Shown one piece after another: positions 1 to 7,486 of a stretch of DNA of 18,486 bases (position 1 is the first letter of the stretch; every line of letters starts with the position of its first letter). The DNA is from an uncultured Fidelibacterota bacterium (lineage in GTDB: Bacteria; Fidelibacterota; Marinisomatia; SCGC-AAA003-L08; D37C17), in contig CAJWYZ010000009.1 of assembly GCA_913049525.1 (NCBI GenBank), positions 1-18,486 on the forward strand, given 5' to 3'. Under the pieces are notes generated by a model that saw nothing but the letters and a program-made list of their open reading frames with translations, made no database searches and was not told the origin of the DNA. The position numbers and the translations under genes were made by a program.

Positions 1-172
1 TCCTGGAGACTGTAATGCAGATGGAACTCAGAACATCCTGGATGTGGTTTATTTGATTAATGACTGTATTCTAGGTGGATCTAACGACTGCAGCTGCGGG
101 GACTTAAATGGAGATGGAATTGTAAATATACTGGATGTAGTGCTCCTAGTAAATTACATCTTAGAAGACTAA
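1..172 (+). CDS. C-terminal dockerin-like domain of a probably secreted protein (5' end missing)
   Basis: The open frame enters from the left edge (first full codon at position 2) and ends at TAA 170-172, giving the last 56 residues of a longer protein. Seen: two dockerin-type calcium loops of the pattern D-x-N-x-D-G-x-x-N-x-x-D, with ligands D3, N5, D7, N11, D14 and D34, N36, D38, N42, D45. Each is followed by a short hydrophobic helix (LDVVYLIN and LDVVLLVN). A linker with four cysteines (C22, C30, C32, plus C4 in the first loop) joins them, so disulphides are possible in an exported protein. Known: dockerin I modules bind calcium and usually dock onto cohesins, but many non-cellulolytic bacteria carry such a module at the C-terminus of exported proteins. 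The function of the missing N-terminal part cannot be told. It converges on hutI with 7 nt between stops. Confidence 0.8.
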   Translation, partial: PGDCNADGTQNILDVVYLINDCILGGSNDCSCGDLNGDGIVNILDVVLLVNYILED

Positions 173-179
173 TCCTCCC

Positions 180-1379
180 CTATTCCAGAAGTTTCCCTTT
201 TTTCATCACATTTAGAATTCTGTCCGAACCCATCCAATATGGTATTTCTTCAATGGTTCCCAATTCCCAAAATAACATATCCGCTTGAAAACCTTCCACA
301 ATTGCTCCCAATTTTTTTCCACGATTAATGGCTTTAGCGCCATTCCAGGTTGCACCCTTAAAAGCTTCATCAATCGATAATCCGCAATGCAAATTTGCCA
401 ACGAAATAATTTGAGGCATAGATTGTATGGTGCAAGATCCCGGATTATAATCTGTGGCAAGAGCAACATCACAGCCTGAATCAATTATTTTTCGTCCCGG
501 AGCATATTTATTTTTTCCCAGAAATAATGTTGTACCTGGGAGCAGGGTGGCAATTACTCCACCTTCAGCCATTTTCTGAATGCCTTCATTACTTACAGCC
601 ATTAAGTGATCAGCAGAGATAGCACCCACTTCAGCAGACAAACCTGCTGCACCTGAATCAACAAATTCATCAGCATGGAGCCGTGGAGTTAAACCATATT
701 CCTTAGCAGTTTCTAAAATTTTTCGGGAATCATTTAAAGTGAAATATCCATTTTCACAAAATACATCACAAAATTCAGCAAGGTTTTCCTCTGCTACTAC
801 TGGAATCATTTCTTCACAAATTAGTCGAACATACCCTTGATGGTCATTCTTGAATTCTGGGGGGAAAGCATGCGCTCCCATAAAAGTTGGAATAATATCA
901 AGTGGACTTGACTCATTCAATCGCTTAATAACTCTCAGCGATTTTAATTCATCTTCAATAGTGAGACCATACCCTGATTTTGCTTCAATAGTAGTAGTGC
1001 CATGAACAAGGAAGAAATTAATTCTTTCTAAACATTCTTCTAATAATTGTTCTTCACTTGCATTTCGAACTCCATTTATAGAAGAAATAATGCCACCACC
1101 CATTGAAGCAATTTCTTCATACGATTTACCAGAAACCCGCATACCAAATTCATTTGCACGGTTACCAGAAAAAATGGGGTGGGTATGGGAATCTACAAAA
1201 CCTGGAGTAATGAGGGCTCCATCAGCATCAATCTCCTCTTCTGCCCCTCCAACGGTTTTTGATATTTGAATAATAGTTGAATCCTCCACAAGGATTTCAA
1301 TATCGGATAGAATTACCAGTTTACCTTCTGCTGGTGACCAAGTGCAAATAGTGGAAATATTTGTAATTTTTGTTTTCAT
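180..1379 (-). CDS. hutI: Imidazolonepropionase (histidine degradation)
   Basis: HutI hydrolyses 4-imidazolone-5-propionate to N-formimino-L-glutamate, the third step of histidine breakdown, in the cytoplasm. The 399-residue length is normal for the family. Seen: the amidohydrolase metal motif HTH at residues 65-67 inside PGFVDSHTHPIFSGNRANEF, KSGYGL at 134-139, HADEF at 235-239 (metal and catalytic His/Glu), the histidine of ADH at 258, and ATDYNPGSC with the metal-binding Asp at 310. These fit the one-metal HutI subgroup well. It starts at ATG with no clear Shine-Dalgarno sequence, 36 nt after the hutU stop, so it probably depends on the same transcript. HutU makes its substrate. No hutH, hutG or ftcD gene is within the window; they may lie elsewhere. 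Confidence 0.96.
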   Translation of the reverse strand: MKTKITNISTICTWSPAEGKLVILSDIEILVEDSTIIQISKTVGGAEEEIDADGALITPGFVDSHTHPIFSGNRANEFGMRVSGKSYEEIASMGGGIISSINGVRNASEEQLLEECLERINFFLVHGTTTIEAKSGYGLTIEDELKSLRVIKRLNESSPLDIIPTFMGAHAFPPEFKNDHQGYVRLICEEMIPVVAEENLAEFCDVFCENGYFTLNDSRKILETAKEYGLTPRLHADEFVDSGAAGLSAEVGAISADHLMAVSNEGIQKMAEGGVIATLLPGTTLFLGKNKYAPGRKIIDSGCDVALATDYNPGSCTIQSMPQIISLANLHCGLSIDEAFKGATWNGAKAINRGKKLGAIVEGFQADMLFWELGTIEEIPYWMGSDRILNVMKKGKLLE

Positions 1380-1415
1380 AAGATTGCCAATGATTTACGT
1401 AATTTTATGAGTCTA

Positions 1416-3074
1416 TTAATTAACCATTGGAATTTTCAAATTACGCTCTTTTGCAATTTGGATTGCTTTTTCATAACCAGCATCTGCATGGCGAGCAACA
1501 CCCAACCCTGGGTCATTGGTAAGTACTCTATTCAATCGTTCTTTCATATCCGGTGTGCCATCAGCTACAATAACAACGCCTGCATGAATTGCTAATCCCA
1601 TTCCAACACCTCCACCATGATGAACGGAGGTCCAACTGGTTCCACTAGTCGTACTGAGTAGTGCATTTAATATGGGCCAATCTGCAACAGCATCTGAACC
1701 ATCTTTCATCGCTTCGGTTTCACGATTTGGAGAGGCTACGGATCCAGCATCTAAATGATCTCTTCCTATTACAATAGGAGCTTGCAGTTCACCAGAGGAA
1801 ACCATATCGTTAATGGCTTCACCGAAAAGGTTTCGTTCTCGATAACCTAACCAACAAATTCTTGCTGGTAATCCCTGAAACTGCACTTTTGCCTGCGCCA
1901 TAGTAATCCACCTTTTTAGAGCTTCGTCCTCTGGGAATAATTCTAATACTTTAGCATCTGTTTTATAAATATCTTCAGGATCACCAGATAATGCAACCCA
2001 GCGAAAGGGTCCCTTACCTTCACAAAATAATGGCCGGATAAATGCAGGTACAAACCCAGGAAAGTCAAAAGCATTTTCCACTCCACCATTTTCTTTGGCT
2101 TGCCCACGCAAATTATTTCCATAATCAAAAGTTATTGAACCCATTTTTTGTAAATCCAGCATCGCCTGACAATGAACTGCCATGGAGTGGTAGCTCATCT
2201 CAATATATTTATCCGGGTTGGTATTTCTTAATTTGAGTGCTTCATCAAAAGATATTCCATGTGGGATATAGCCGTTCAACTCATCATGGGCTGAAGTTTG
2301 ATCGGTAACAATCTCCGGTATTATTCCACGTTTAACGAATTCAGGAAATACATCTGCACAGTTTCCTAATAATCCAATGGATAGGAGCTCTCCCTTATCT
2401 TTGGCATTAACCGCCAATTGCAGTGCTTCATCTAAATTATCTGTGGATGTATCCAAATACCCCGTATCTAAACGACGCCTGATTCGATGAGGATCAATTT
2501 CAACCGTAATATTCACCCCTTCATTCATTGTTACAGCCAATGGTTGAGCACCACCCATTCCACCAAGTCCTCCAGTAAGAGTAAGTGTTCCTTTTAGGGA
2601 TCCTCCAAATTTTTGTTTTCCTAATTCAGCAAGAGTTTCGTAGGTGCCTTGTAAAATTCCTTGGGTGCCAATGTAAATCCAACTCCCCGCTGTCATTTGG
2701 CCATACATCATCAACCCTTTTTTATCTAACTCTCTGAAATGCTCCCAAGATGCCCAATTTGGGACCAGCATAGAATTTGAGATAAGCACTCGTGGTGAAT
2801 GGGTGTGGGTTTTAAATACCGCAACCGGTTTCCCAGATTGAATGAGAAGCGTCTCATCATTTTCTAATTTTCTTAAACTTTCTAATATGGCGTCAAACGC
2901 TTCCCAATTTCTGGCAGCTTTTCCTAAGCCTCCGTAAACAATGAGCTCATCTGGGTTTTCAGCATTGTTTGGATCTAAATTATTTTGAATCATTCTATAG
3001 GCAGCTTCCTGATGCCACCCTTTACAACTCATTGTTGTTCCAATAGGTGCTTTAACTGGTCTCGATTTAGCCAT
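1416..3074 (-). CDS. hutU: Urocanate hydratase
   Basis: HutU adds water to urocanate to give 4-imidazolone-5-propionate, using tightly bound NAD+ as electrophile; it is a cytoplasmic enzyme. Seen, numbered from the chosen start: [11 protein letters not shown] near 47-57, [20 protein letters not shown] near 129-148, the glycine-rich [11 protein letters not shown] near 168-178, [16 protein letters not shown] carrying the catalytic cysteine at about 407, and [20 protein letters not shown] and [17 protein letters not shown] further on. The length of 552 aa matches the usual 550-560. An in-frame ATG six codons upstream (3090-3092) also exists. I chose 3074 because GGAG lies 7 nt before it and the upstream ATG has none, and because the protein then begins MAKSRP as relatives do. 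It follows the GHL10 gene by 20 nt and precedes hutI by 36 nt. Confidence 0.96.
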   Translation of the reverse strand: MAKSRPVKAPIGTTMSCKGWHQEAAYRMIQNNLDPNNAENPDELIVYGGLGKAARNWEAFDAILESLRKLENDETLLIQSGKPVAVFKTHTHSPRVLISNSMLVPNWASWEHFRELDKKGLMMYGQMTAGSWIYIGTQGILQGTYETLAELGKQKFGGSLKGTLTLTGGLGGMGGAQPLAVTMNEGVNITVEIDPHRIRRRLDTGYLDTSTDNLDEALQLAVNAKDKGELLSIGLLGNCADVFPEFVKRGIIPEIVTDQTSAHDELNGYIPHGISFDEALKLRNTNPDKYIEMSYHSMAVHCQAMLDLQKMGSITFDYGNNLRGQAKENGGVENAFDFPGFVPAFIRPLFCEGKGPFRWVALSGDPEDIYKTDAKVLELFPEDEALKRWITMAQAKVQFQGLPARICWLGYRERNLFGEAINDMVSSGELQAPIVIGRDHLDAGSVASPNRETEAMKDGSDAVADWPILNALLSTTSGTSWTSVHHGGGVGMGLAIHAGVVIVADGTPDMKERLNRVLTNDPGLGVARHADAGYEKAIQIAKERNLKIPMVN

Positions 3075-3081
3075 ACCATTT

Positions 3082-3085
3082 CTCC
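3082..3085 (-). promoter_or_regulatory. Shine-Dalgarno sequence deciding the hutU start
   Basis: GGAG ends 7 nt before the ATG at 3074. It supports that start over the in-frame ATG at 3092, which lies upstream of this site. Confidence 0.7.
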
Positions 3086-3094
3086 ATAGCATTG

Positions 3095-4246
3095 TTACTC
3101 AAATGTTGGATGTCCTAAGGCATCATTAATGGGATCGAACCAATCCAGATTATTCTTATGAGCATCCCATGAAAATATGCTTACTCCCCGAAATCCATTT
3201 AATCTTGCCAATAATATTTTATCCGCAGCAGATTGTGCATCTTGGTTATGCGTAGATATACCAATTACCACCATATCTAATTCTTCTTGTACTAAATTTG
3301 ATTTCATAATCTGAACAGAATTATTAAAGTCTCGGATTTCTTTGAAATAATTCATAGGTACTACAAAGTCAATTATCCCCTCTTGTACCCACTTATCCCA
3401 TTCCTGATACCACCTATATTTTGCATCCACAATATTTGGTTTTACAGCAGCACTTAATTTAATATTAGTACCAGGTTTATGCATTTCTGAATATACATTT
3501 CTTACCAATTCAGTAACAGCATCTTGACGAAATTTGATCCATGCAATTTCAATGGAATCTTTTAATTCAGGCTTAATGATACCCCTCGTAATATCTCGCG
3601 GACTGTAATCATAAATTTTCTCAAATTCTCTCATCCCGTTTCGATTCCAGCCATAAATCTGATCTTGAAATCGAATATAATCTAAATGGATTCCATCAAT
3701 ATCATAATTATTTATAATTTCAGAAAAAACTGACGTTAAGTATGGATTCACTTCTGGATGGATTGGAGAAAGATAAATTCCTTCCCATTGTGGAGAGTGT
3801 GGTTCTGATAATTTAATACTGGAATCCATTTTTAAATTCCTATCAGCTTCCGTCCACTCTTTATGTGTATGATATAAATGTTTAGTATCTTTAGGTTCTG
3901 TTTTTGATGACCATAAAATATACGAATTAACCCATACGTGAACTTCAATCCCTAGCGCATGTCCTAATGTCACTGCATACCCTAATGGATCAAATTCACT
4001 TTCTACTTTTGGATGTTTAGGAACAATGTCGGAATTATAAAATGAATATCCGCGTCCGCGCACCTGTATAAATACAATATTATATCCAGATTGGTATGCG
4101 TAAACCAATGCAGAATTTATCATTTTTTCATTATACATACTATCTCGGACAATCCATAGACAACGTGTATCCAAATCTGATAATTGTGCAAAGGAAAATT
4201 GTAGCAATAAAAAAAACAGGGCAGAATATATAATTGCCCTGTTCAT
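3095..4246 (-). CDS. Secreted glycosyl hydrolase-like protein, GHL10 (DUF187) type
   Basis: I recognise the TIM-barrel glycosidase-like family GHL10/DUF187 (the YngK type). Members are thought to act on polysaccharides, but most have no proven substrate. Seen: a signal peptide at residues 1-20 (NR, a hydrophobic stretch, then SFA before Q) and a barrel start with [20 protein letters not shown]. Then come [15 protein letters not shown] near 60-74, [14 protein letters not shown] near 100-113, and the family hallmark [11 protein letters not shown] near 184-194, whose acidic residues are the likely catalytic site. Later barrel strands are [17 protein letters not shown] and [10 protein letters not shown]. 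The 383-residue length fits one barrel. A TTG seven codons upstream is in frame, but ATG 4246 gives a normal signal peptide; neither has a good Shine-Dalgarno sequence. It lies 49 nt after rplQ and 20 nt before hutU. A role linked to histidine use is not evident. Confidence 0.82.
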   Translation of the reverse strand: MNRAIIYSALFFLLLQFSFAQLSDLDTRCLWIVRDSMYNEKMINSALVYAYQSGYNIVFIQVRGRGYSFYNSDIVPKHPKVESEFDPLGYAVTLGHALGIEVHVWVNSYILWSSKTEPKDTKHLYHTHKEWTEADRNLKMDSSIKLSEPHSPQWEGIYLSPIHPEVNPYLTSVFSEIINNYDIDGIHLDYIRFQDQIYGWNRNGMREFEKIYDYSPRDITRGIIKPELKDSIEIAWIKFRQDAVTELVRNVYSEMHKPGTNIKLSAAVKPNIVDAKYRWYQEWDKWVQEGIIDFVVPMNYFKEIRDFNNSVQIMKSNLVQEELDMVVIGISTHNQDAQSAADKILLARLNGFRGVSIFSWDAHKNNLDWFDPINDALGHPTFE

Positions 4247-4295
4247 AATTCGATTTATTTGATTCAAAATAATTTATACTGCCTAATTGATAATA

Positions 4296-4727
4296 TTATT
4301 CCTTAGTGTCTCCCTTTTTTTCCTCTACTACTTCACTATCTTTCGATTCTGTTACATCTGGGGCTAGATCAATAAACTCAATTAAAGTAACTGGCGCATT
4401 ATCATTTTTTCTATTATTCAATTTAATGAGCCGTGTATATCCTCCATGCCTATCTGCATAAGCTGGTGCTATATCGTGAATAAGAATATTTGCAATTTCC
4501 TTACCTCTTTTGCCGGTAATTCTTTTTTGGATTAACCGTCTACCATGCACATCACCCCTTTTTGCATAGGTAACTAACCTCTCAATATAAGTCCGAAGTT
4601 CTTTTCCCTTTGCATCTGTAGTTCTAATTTTTTTATGTATAACCAAAGATGCTGCAAGGTTGCTAAACAATGCTTTTCGATGACTTGCTGTCCGGTTAAG
4701 TTTTCTTCCTTTTTTCTGATGCCTCAT
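4296..4727 (-). CDS. rplQ: 50S ribosomal protein L17
   Basis: L17 is a large-subunit protein near the exit tunnel and the last gene of the alpha block. The diagnostic N-terminus MRHQKKGRKLNRTASHRKAL, the segment LVIHKKIRTTDAKGKELR near 29-46 and GGYTRLIKLNNRKNDNAP near 94-111 are all clear. At 143 residues it exceeds the E. coli protein (127) because of an acidic, lysine-mixed tail (about 122-143, TESKDSEVVEEKKGDTKE), likely disordered. It starts at ATG 9 nt after the rpoA stop; GGA lies about 14 nt upstream, too far to be a good site, so translational coupling to rpoA is likely. No terminator hairpin is visible after its stop. Confidence 0.98.
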   Translation of the reverse strand: MRHQKKGRKLNRTASHRKALFSNLAASLVIHKKIRTTDAKGKELRTYIERLVTYAKRGDVHGRRLIQKRITGKRGKEIANILIHDIAPAYADRHGGYTRLIKLNNRKNDNAPVTLIEFIDLAPDVTESKDSEVVEEKKGDTKE

Positions 4728-4736
4728 TGTATTGAA

Positions 4737-5708
4737 TTATTCCGTTTCTAAATATTGTTTTACATCCATTCCAAAATGAAGTTCTAACTCACCTAATTTT
4801 TCTTGAAGTTCAGTAAGTGATTTACGGCCGAAATTCTTAAACTTCAACATTTCACTTTCTTCGTTGACCACAAGTTCACTGATAGTTTTAATTCCAGCAG
4901 CCTGTAAACAATTATGACTTCTTACAGAGAGTTCCATTTCATCAATTGATTTTGTTAAAATACCTTTTATTTCCAGTGCTTCATTAATTTCTTCTTCATT
5001 AACGGCTTTAAGTGCTGAAGAATCGTTAAACATGAAGTAAGCTAATTGCTGTCTGGTTATATTGGCAGCATGATTGATAGCATCTTTTGGAGTTGTAGAA
5101 CCATCTGATCTTATTTCCATTGTTAATTTTTCATGGCCTTCTGTAGAAGTTGCAATGGGCTGTACATCCCAGGATACACTGGTAATAGGATTAAAAATAG
5201 AATCAATTGGTATTGTTCCAATGGTATCATCTTTTCGTTTATTTTTAACAGCAGAAGAATATCCTTTCCCACGACAAATCCGAATTTCAAAAACAATAGT
5301 TTTTTCCTCAGTAATTGTCGCAATATGATGTTTTGGATTTAGAACTTCAAACATCTTTGTTAGATTTCCGATATCAGCACCAGTAAATTTGCAAGGGCCA
5401 TGTAATTCAACTAAAATAAGTTCAGGTCCTTCATCCAACATGCAAAACCTAACTTCTTTTAAGTTTAAAATTATATCTGCGATATCTTCTAAAACTCCTT
5501 TAATAGAAGTAAATTCATGGGAAACTCCATCTATTTTAATGGATGTTATTGCAGCACCAGGAATAGAAGTAAGTAGAGACCGTCTTAATGTATTTCCAAT
5601 TGTAACGCCATATCCTCTATCGAAGGGTTCAGCAACTACTTTTGTATAATTATCGGATTCTTCAACAATTTCTATTTCTAACTCTTGAAAATATTTATTA
5701 CTTGCCAT
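4737..5708 (-). CDS. rpoA: DNA-directed RNA polymerase subunit alpha
   Basis: The alpha subunit dimerises to nucleate core RNA polymerase and contacts UP elements and activators through its C-terminal domain. Seen: the N-terminal domain with GYGVTIGNTLRRSLLTSIPG (32-51, dimer and beta contact region) and GVLEDIADIILNLK (71-84). An acidic linker follows near 236-256, then a C-terminal domain with VRSHNCL (262-268), in which R263 and N266 match E. coli R265 and N268 that bind the DNA minor groove. NFGRKSLTEL (292-301) completes the DNA-binding helix-hairpin-helix. The length of 323 aa is standard. AAGG about 9 nt before ATG is the ribosome-binding site. rpsD ends 15 nt upstream and rplQ starts 9 nt downstream, the usual alpha-operon order. 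Confidence 0.98.
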   Translation of the reverse strand: MASNKYFQELEIEIVEESDNYTKVVAEPFDRGYGVTIGNTLRRSLLTSIPGAAITSIKIDGVSHEFTSIKGVLEDIADIILNLKEVRFCMLDEGPELILVELHGPCKFTGADIGNLTKMFEVLNPKHHIATITEEKTIVFEIRICRGKGYSSAVKNKRKDDTIGTIPIDSIFNPITSVSWDVQPIATSTEGHEKLTMEIRSDGSTTPKDAINHAANITRQQLAYFMFNDSSALKAVNEEEINEALEIKGILTKSIDEMELSVRSHNCLQAAGIKTISELVVNEESEMLKFKNFGRKSLTELQEKLGELELHFGMDVKQYLETE

Positions 5709-5723
5709 TATTTTTACCTTTAT

Positions 5724-6335
5724 TTATTTGGAGTAAAGTTCTACTACTAATTGTTCTTCTACTGGCTCTTCTATTTCATCCCTTTCAGGCACACTGTCAA
5801 ATATTCCAGACAATTTTGCTTTATCAAGCGTGAGCCAAGGTCTAGGATTATCACCTTGAACTGAACGCATAGATTCTTGGAAGAGTTCTAATTTTTTACT
5901 TTTATCCCTTACCTGAATTATATCTCCTGATGATAATTGGTACGATGGGATATTTACTTTATGATTATTAACCAAAAAATGTCCATGATTTACCAATTGT
6001 CTTGCACTTGACCGGGTTGGTGCCAATCCTAATCTATAAACGGTATTATCTAATCTAGACTCTAATATAATCAAAAGATTATGACCAGTTGGTCCCTTCT
6101 TAGATACCGCTTTTTTGAAATAATTTCTAAATTGTTTTTCTAAAACTCCGTACAAATATTTGATCCGTTGTTTTTCTCTCAACTGGATACCATAGTTAGA
6201 AAGTTTTCTACGCCTACCCTGTCCCTGTTGTCCAGGGGGATAATTCTTTCTGATATTCCCAAATTTAGGAGATTCAAAAACGGGGAATTCCAATCTTCTA
6301 CATAATCTTGCTCTTGGTCCTGTATATCTAGCCAT
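5724..6335 (-). CDS. rpsD: 30S ribosomal protein S4
   Basis: S4 binds 16S rRNA first during small-subunit assembly. Seen: MARYTGPRARLCRRLEFPVF at the start, LREKQRIKYLYGVLEKQFRNYF near 52-73, and the S4 RNA-binding domain RLDNTVYRLGLAPTRSSARQ near 93-112 with QLVNHGHFLVNN just after. The 203-residue length is normal. Only one cysteine occurs in the N-terminal region, so this is the zinc-free form. The C-terminal 20 residues are unusually acidic. Shine-Dalgarno AAAGGA lies about 6 nt before ATG. In E. coli S4 represses the alpha operon by binding an rpsM leader pseudoknot; the 11 nt gap before rpsM here leaves no room for such a leader except within rpmJ. Confidence 0.98.
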   Translation of the reverse strand: MARYTGPRARLCRRLEFPVFESPKFGNIRKNYPPGQQGQGRRRKLSNYGIQLREKQRIKYLYGVLEKQFRNYFKKAVSKKGPTGHNLLIILESRLDNTVYRLGLAPTRSSARQLVNHGHFLVNNHKVNIPSYQLSSGDIIQVRDKSKKLELFQESMRSVQGDNPRPWLTLDKAKLSGIFDSVPERDEIEEPVEEQLVVELYSK

Positions 6336-6349
6336 GCTATTCCTTTAGG

Positions 6350-6733
6350 TTAAACTCTTCTCTTTTTAGGTGGTCTGCATCCATTATGAGGAATTGGAGT
6401 AACATCCATAATAGCAGTTATATTTAATCCTGCCGCTCTCAACGCTCGGACAGCAGCTTCTCTTCCTCCACCTGGTCCCTTAACACGAACTTCAATCGTG
6501 GATAATCCCAAAGCCATTGCATCTTCAGCTGCTTTTTTTGCTGCTTCAGTAGCAGCAAATGGTGTACTTTTCCGAGATCCTCTAAATCCAAGGGCCCCCG
6601 AGCTGCACCATGAAATTGCATTCCCAAATTTATCTGTGAGAGTTACGATAGTATTATTAAAAGATGCTTTAACAAATCCTATCCCCTCAGGATCAACTTT
6701 TATTTTTTTCTTTTTCTTTTTTGGTCCAGCCAA
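6350..6733 (-). CDS. rpsK: 30S ribosomal protein S11 (TTG start)
   Basis: S11 lies on the platform of the 30S subunit near the E site and mRNA exit. Seen: [18 protein letters not shown] near 18-35, [17 protein letters not shown] near 49-65, the glycine-rich [20 protein letters not shown] near 84-103 and the conserved C-terminus [18 protein letters not shown]. The length of 127 aa is normal. The start is TTG at 6731-6733: AGGGAG stands 8 nt before it and no in-frame ATG occurs before about residue 73. Codons 5-10 are six consecutive lysines encoded by a nearly pure A tract that includes a dnaX-like A AAA AAG heptamer in phase. The gap to rpsM is 12 nt and to rpsD 14 nt. Confidence 0.97.
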   Translation of the reverse strand: MAGPKKKKKKIKVDPEGIGFVKASFNNTIVTLTDKFGNAISWCSSGALGFRGSRKSTPFAATEAAKKAAEDAMALGLSTIEVRVKGPGGGREAAVRALRAAGLNITAIMDVTPIPHNGCRPPKKRRV

Positions 6734-6741
6734 TTAACTGT

Positions 6742-6747
6742 CTCCCT
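6742..6747 (-). promoter_or_regulatory. Shine-Dalgarno sequence for the TTG start of rpsK
   Basis: AGGGAG overlaps the rpsM stop codon and ends 8 nt before TTG 6733. It is a strong match to the anti-Shine-Dalgarno sequence and fixes the non-ATG start. Confidence 0.75.
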
Positions 6748-7123
6748 AAACTACGGCTTTTTTCTTGCCAGCGATTGTTTTCTTTTTGCCTTTTCGAGTA
6801 CGGGCATTATTTTTAGTATTTTGCCCACGAGTAGGCAATCCCTTACGATGGCGTAATCCACGATAGGATCCAATGTCCATTAATCGTTTTATATTTCTAG
6901 AATTTTGTCCTCTAAGTTCACCCTCTACAGAAAGCAAGTCACCAATAGCATTTCTTATTGCTAATAATTGATCTTCTGTTAATTCATGTACCCGAATATC
7001 TGGGTTAATTCCACCTTTATCTAAAATCTTTTTTGATTGAGTGGGTCCTATACCATAAATATATGGTAAGGCAAATTCAACTTTTTTATTTCTTGGTAAA
7101 TCTATTCCTGCAATACGAGCCAA
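6746..7123 (-). CDS. rpsM: 30S ribosomal protein S13 (TTG start)
   Basis: S13 sits in the 30S head and contacts the P-site tRNA and the 50S subunit. Seen: [19 protein letters not shown] at the start, [12 protein letters not shown] near 23-34 (helix-hairpin-helix), and [20 protein letters not shown] near 87-106, which is the highly conserved rRNA-binding stretch. A basic, lysine-rich tail ends the protein. The 125 aa length is typical. The start is TTG 7121-7123, preceded by AGGAG 8 nt upstream; the protein begins exactly where the family does and has no nearby ATG. rpmJ ends 11 nt upstream. Confidence 0.97.
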   Translation of the reverse strand: MARIAGIDLPRNKKVEFALPYIYGIGPTQSKKILDKGGINPDIRVHELTEDQLLAIRNAIGDLLSVEGELRGQNSRNIKRLMDIGSYRGLRHRKGLPTRGQNTKNNARTRKGKKKTIAGKKKAVV

Positions 7124-7131
7124 CTATATTT

Positions 7132-7136
7132 CTCCT
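7132..7136 (-). promoter_or_regulatory. Shine-Dalgarno sequence for the TTG start of rpsM
   Basis: AGGAG overlaps the rpmJ stop codon and ends 8 nt before TTG 7123, supporting a non-ATG start. Confidence 0.75.
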
Positions 7137-7248
7137 AACCTTGTCGCTGTTTATGTTTTGGATTCTCACAAATTACTCGAATCACACCATGACGCCTTAT
7201 GATCTGGCAATTTTTACAAATTTTCTTTACTGATGCGCGTACTTTCAT
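7135..7248 (-). CDS. rpmJ: 50S ribosomal protein L36 (zinc-binding form)
   Basis: This small gene lies in the gap between infA and rpsM. I translated it by eye as 37 residues beginning [20 protein letters not shown] and ending KHKQRQG. The zinc ribbon is intact: C11, C14, C27 and H32 (C-x2-C-x12-C-x4-H), so it is the C+ form of L36. Length and sequence are typical. It starts at ATG 19 nt after infA with no good Shine-Dalgarno sequence (AATTTAAAATT precedes it), so translation may depend on infA. The order infA-rpmJ-rpsM is widespread in bacteria. Confidence 0.97.
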   Translation of the reverse strand: MKVRASVKKICKNCQIIRRHGVIRVICENPKHKQRQG

Positions 7249-7267
7249 AATTTTAAATTTATTCCAA

Positions 7268-7486
7268 CTATTTATATCTAAATGTTATTCTGCCTCTACT
7301 TAAATCATAAGGAGACAATTCTAATTTTACCGTATCGCCAGGCAATATTTTTATATAATGCATCCTCATTTTCCCGGAAACATGGGCGAGCACTTCATGT
7401 CCATTTTCTAACTTTACTCTAAACATTGCATTAGGCAATGTCTCAGTAATTTCTCCATCTACTTCTATGGCAGCTTCTTTAGCCAT
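7268..7486 (-). CDS. infA: Translation initiation factor IF-1
   Basis: IF-1 binds the 30S A site and helps IF-2 and IF-3 in initiation. The 72-residue OB-fold protein is full length. Seen: [19 protein letters not shown] near 6-24, [20 protein letters not shown] near 26-45, and the C-terminal [16 protein letters not shown] typical of the family. Its ATG shares one base with the map stop codon (TAATG at 7484-7488) and no separate ribosome-binding site is evident, so it is probably translated by reinitiation after map. Confidence 0.98.
   Translation of the reverse strand: MAKEAAIEVDGEITETLPNAMFRVKLENGHEVLAHVSGKMRMHYIKILPGDTVKLELSPYDLSRGRITFRYK

Noticed and set aside
1395..1402. Perfect palindrome TTACGTAA between hutU and hutI as an operator
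   Set aside because: Eight bases with no repeat elsewhere in the window; expected by chance in AT-rich spacer DNA.
4247..4267. TTG at 4265-4267 as start of the GHL10 gene
   Set aside because: ATG 4246 gives a standard signal peptide and the TTG has no Shine-Dalgarno sequence, unlike most of the TTG-started ribosomal genes.
4247..4295. TATAAA (minus strand, 4273-4278) as a -10 box for the GHL10 gene
   Set aside because: No -35-like element lies 16-18 nt upstream, and such hexamers are common in AT-rich DNA. It is too weak to annotate as a promoter.
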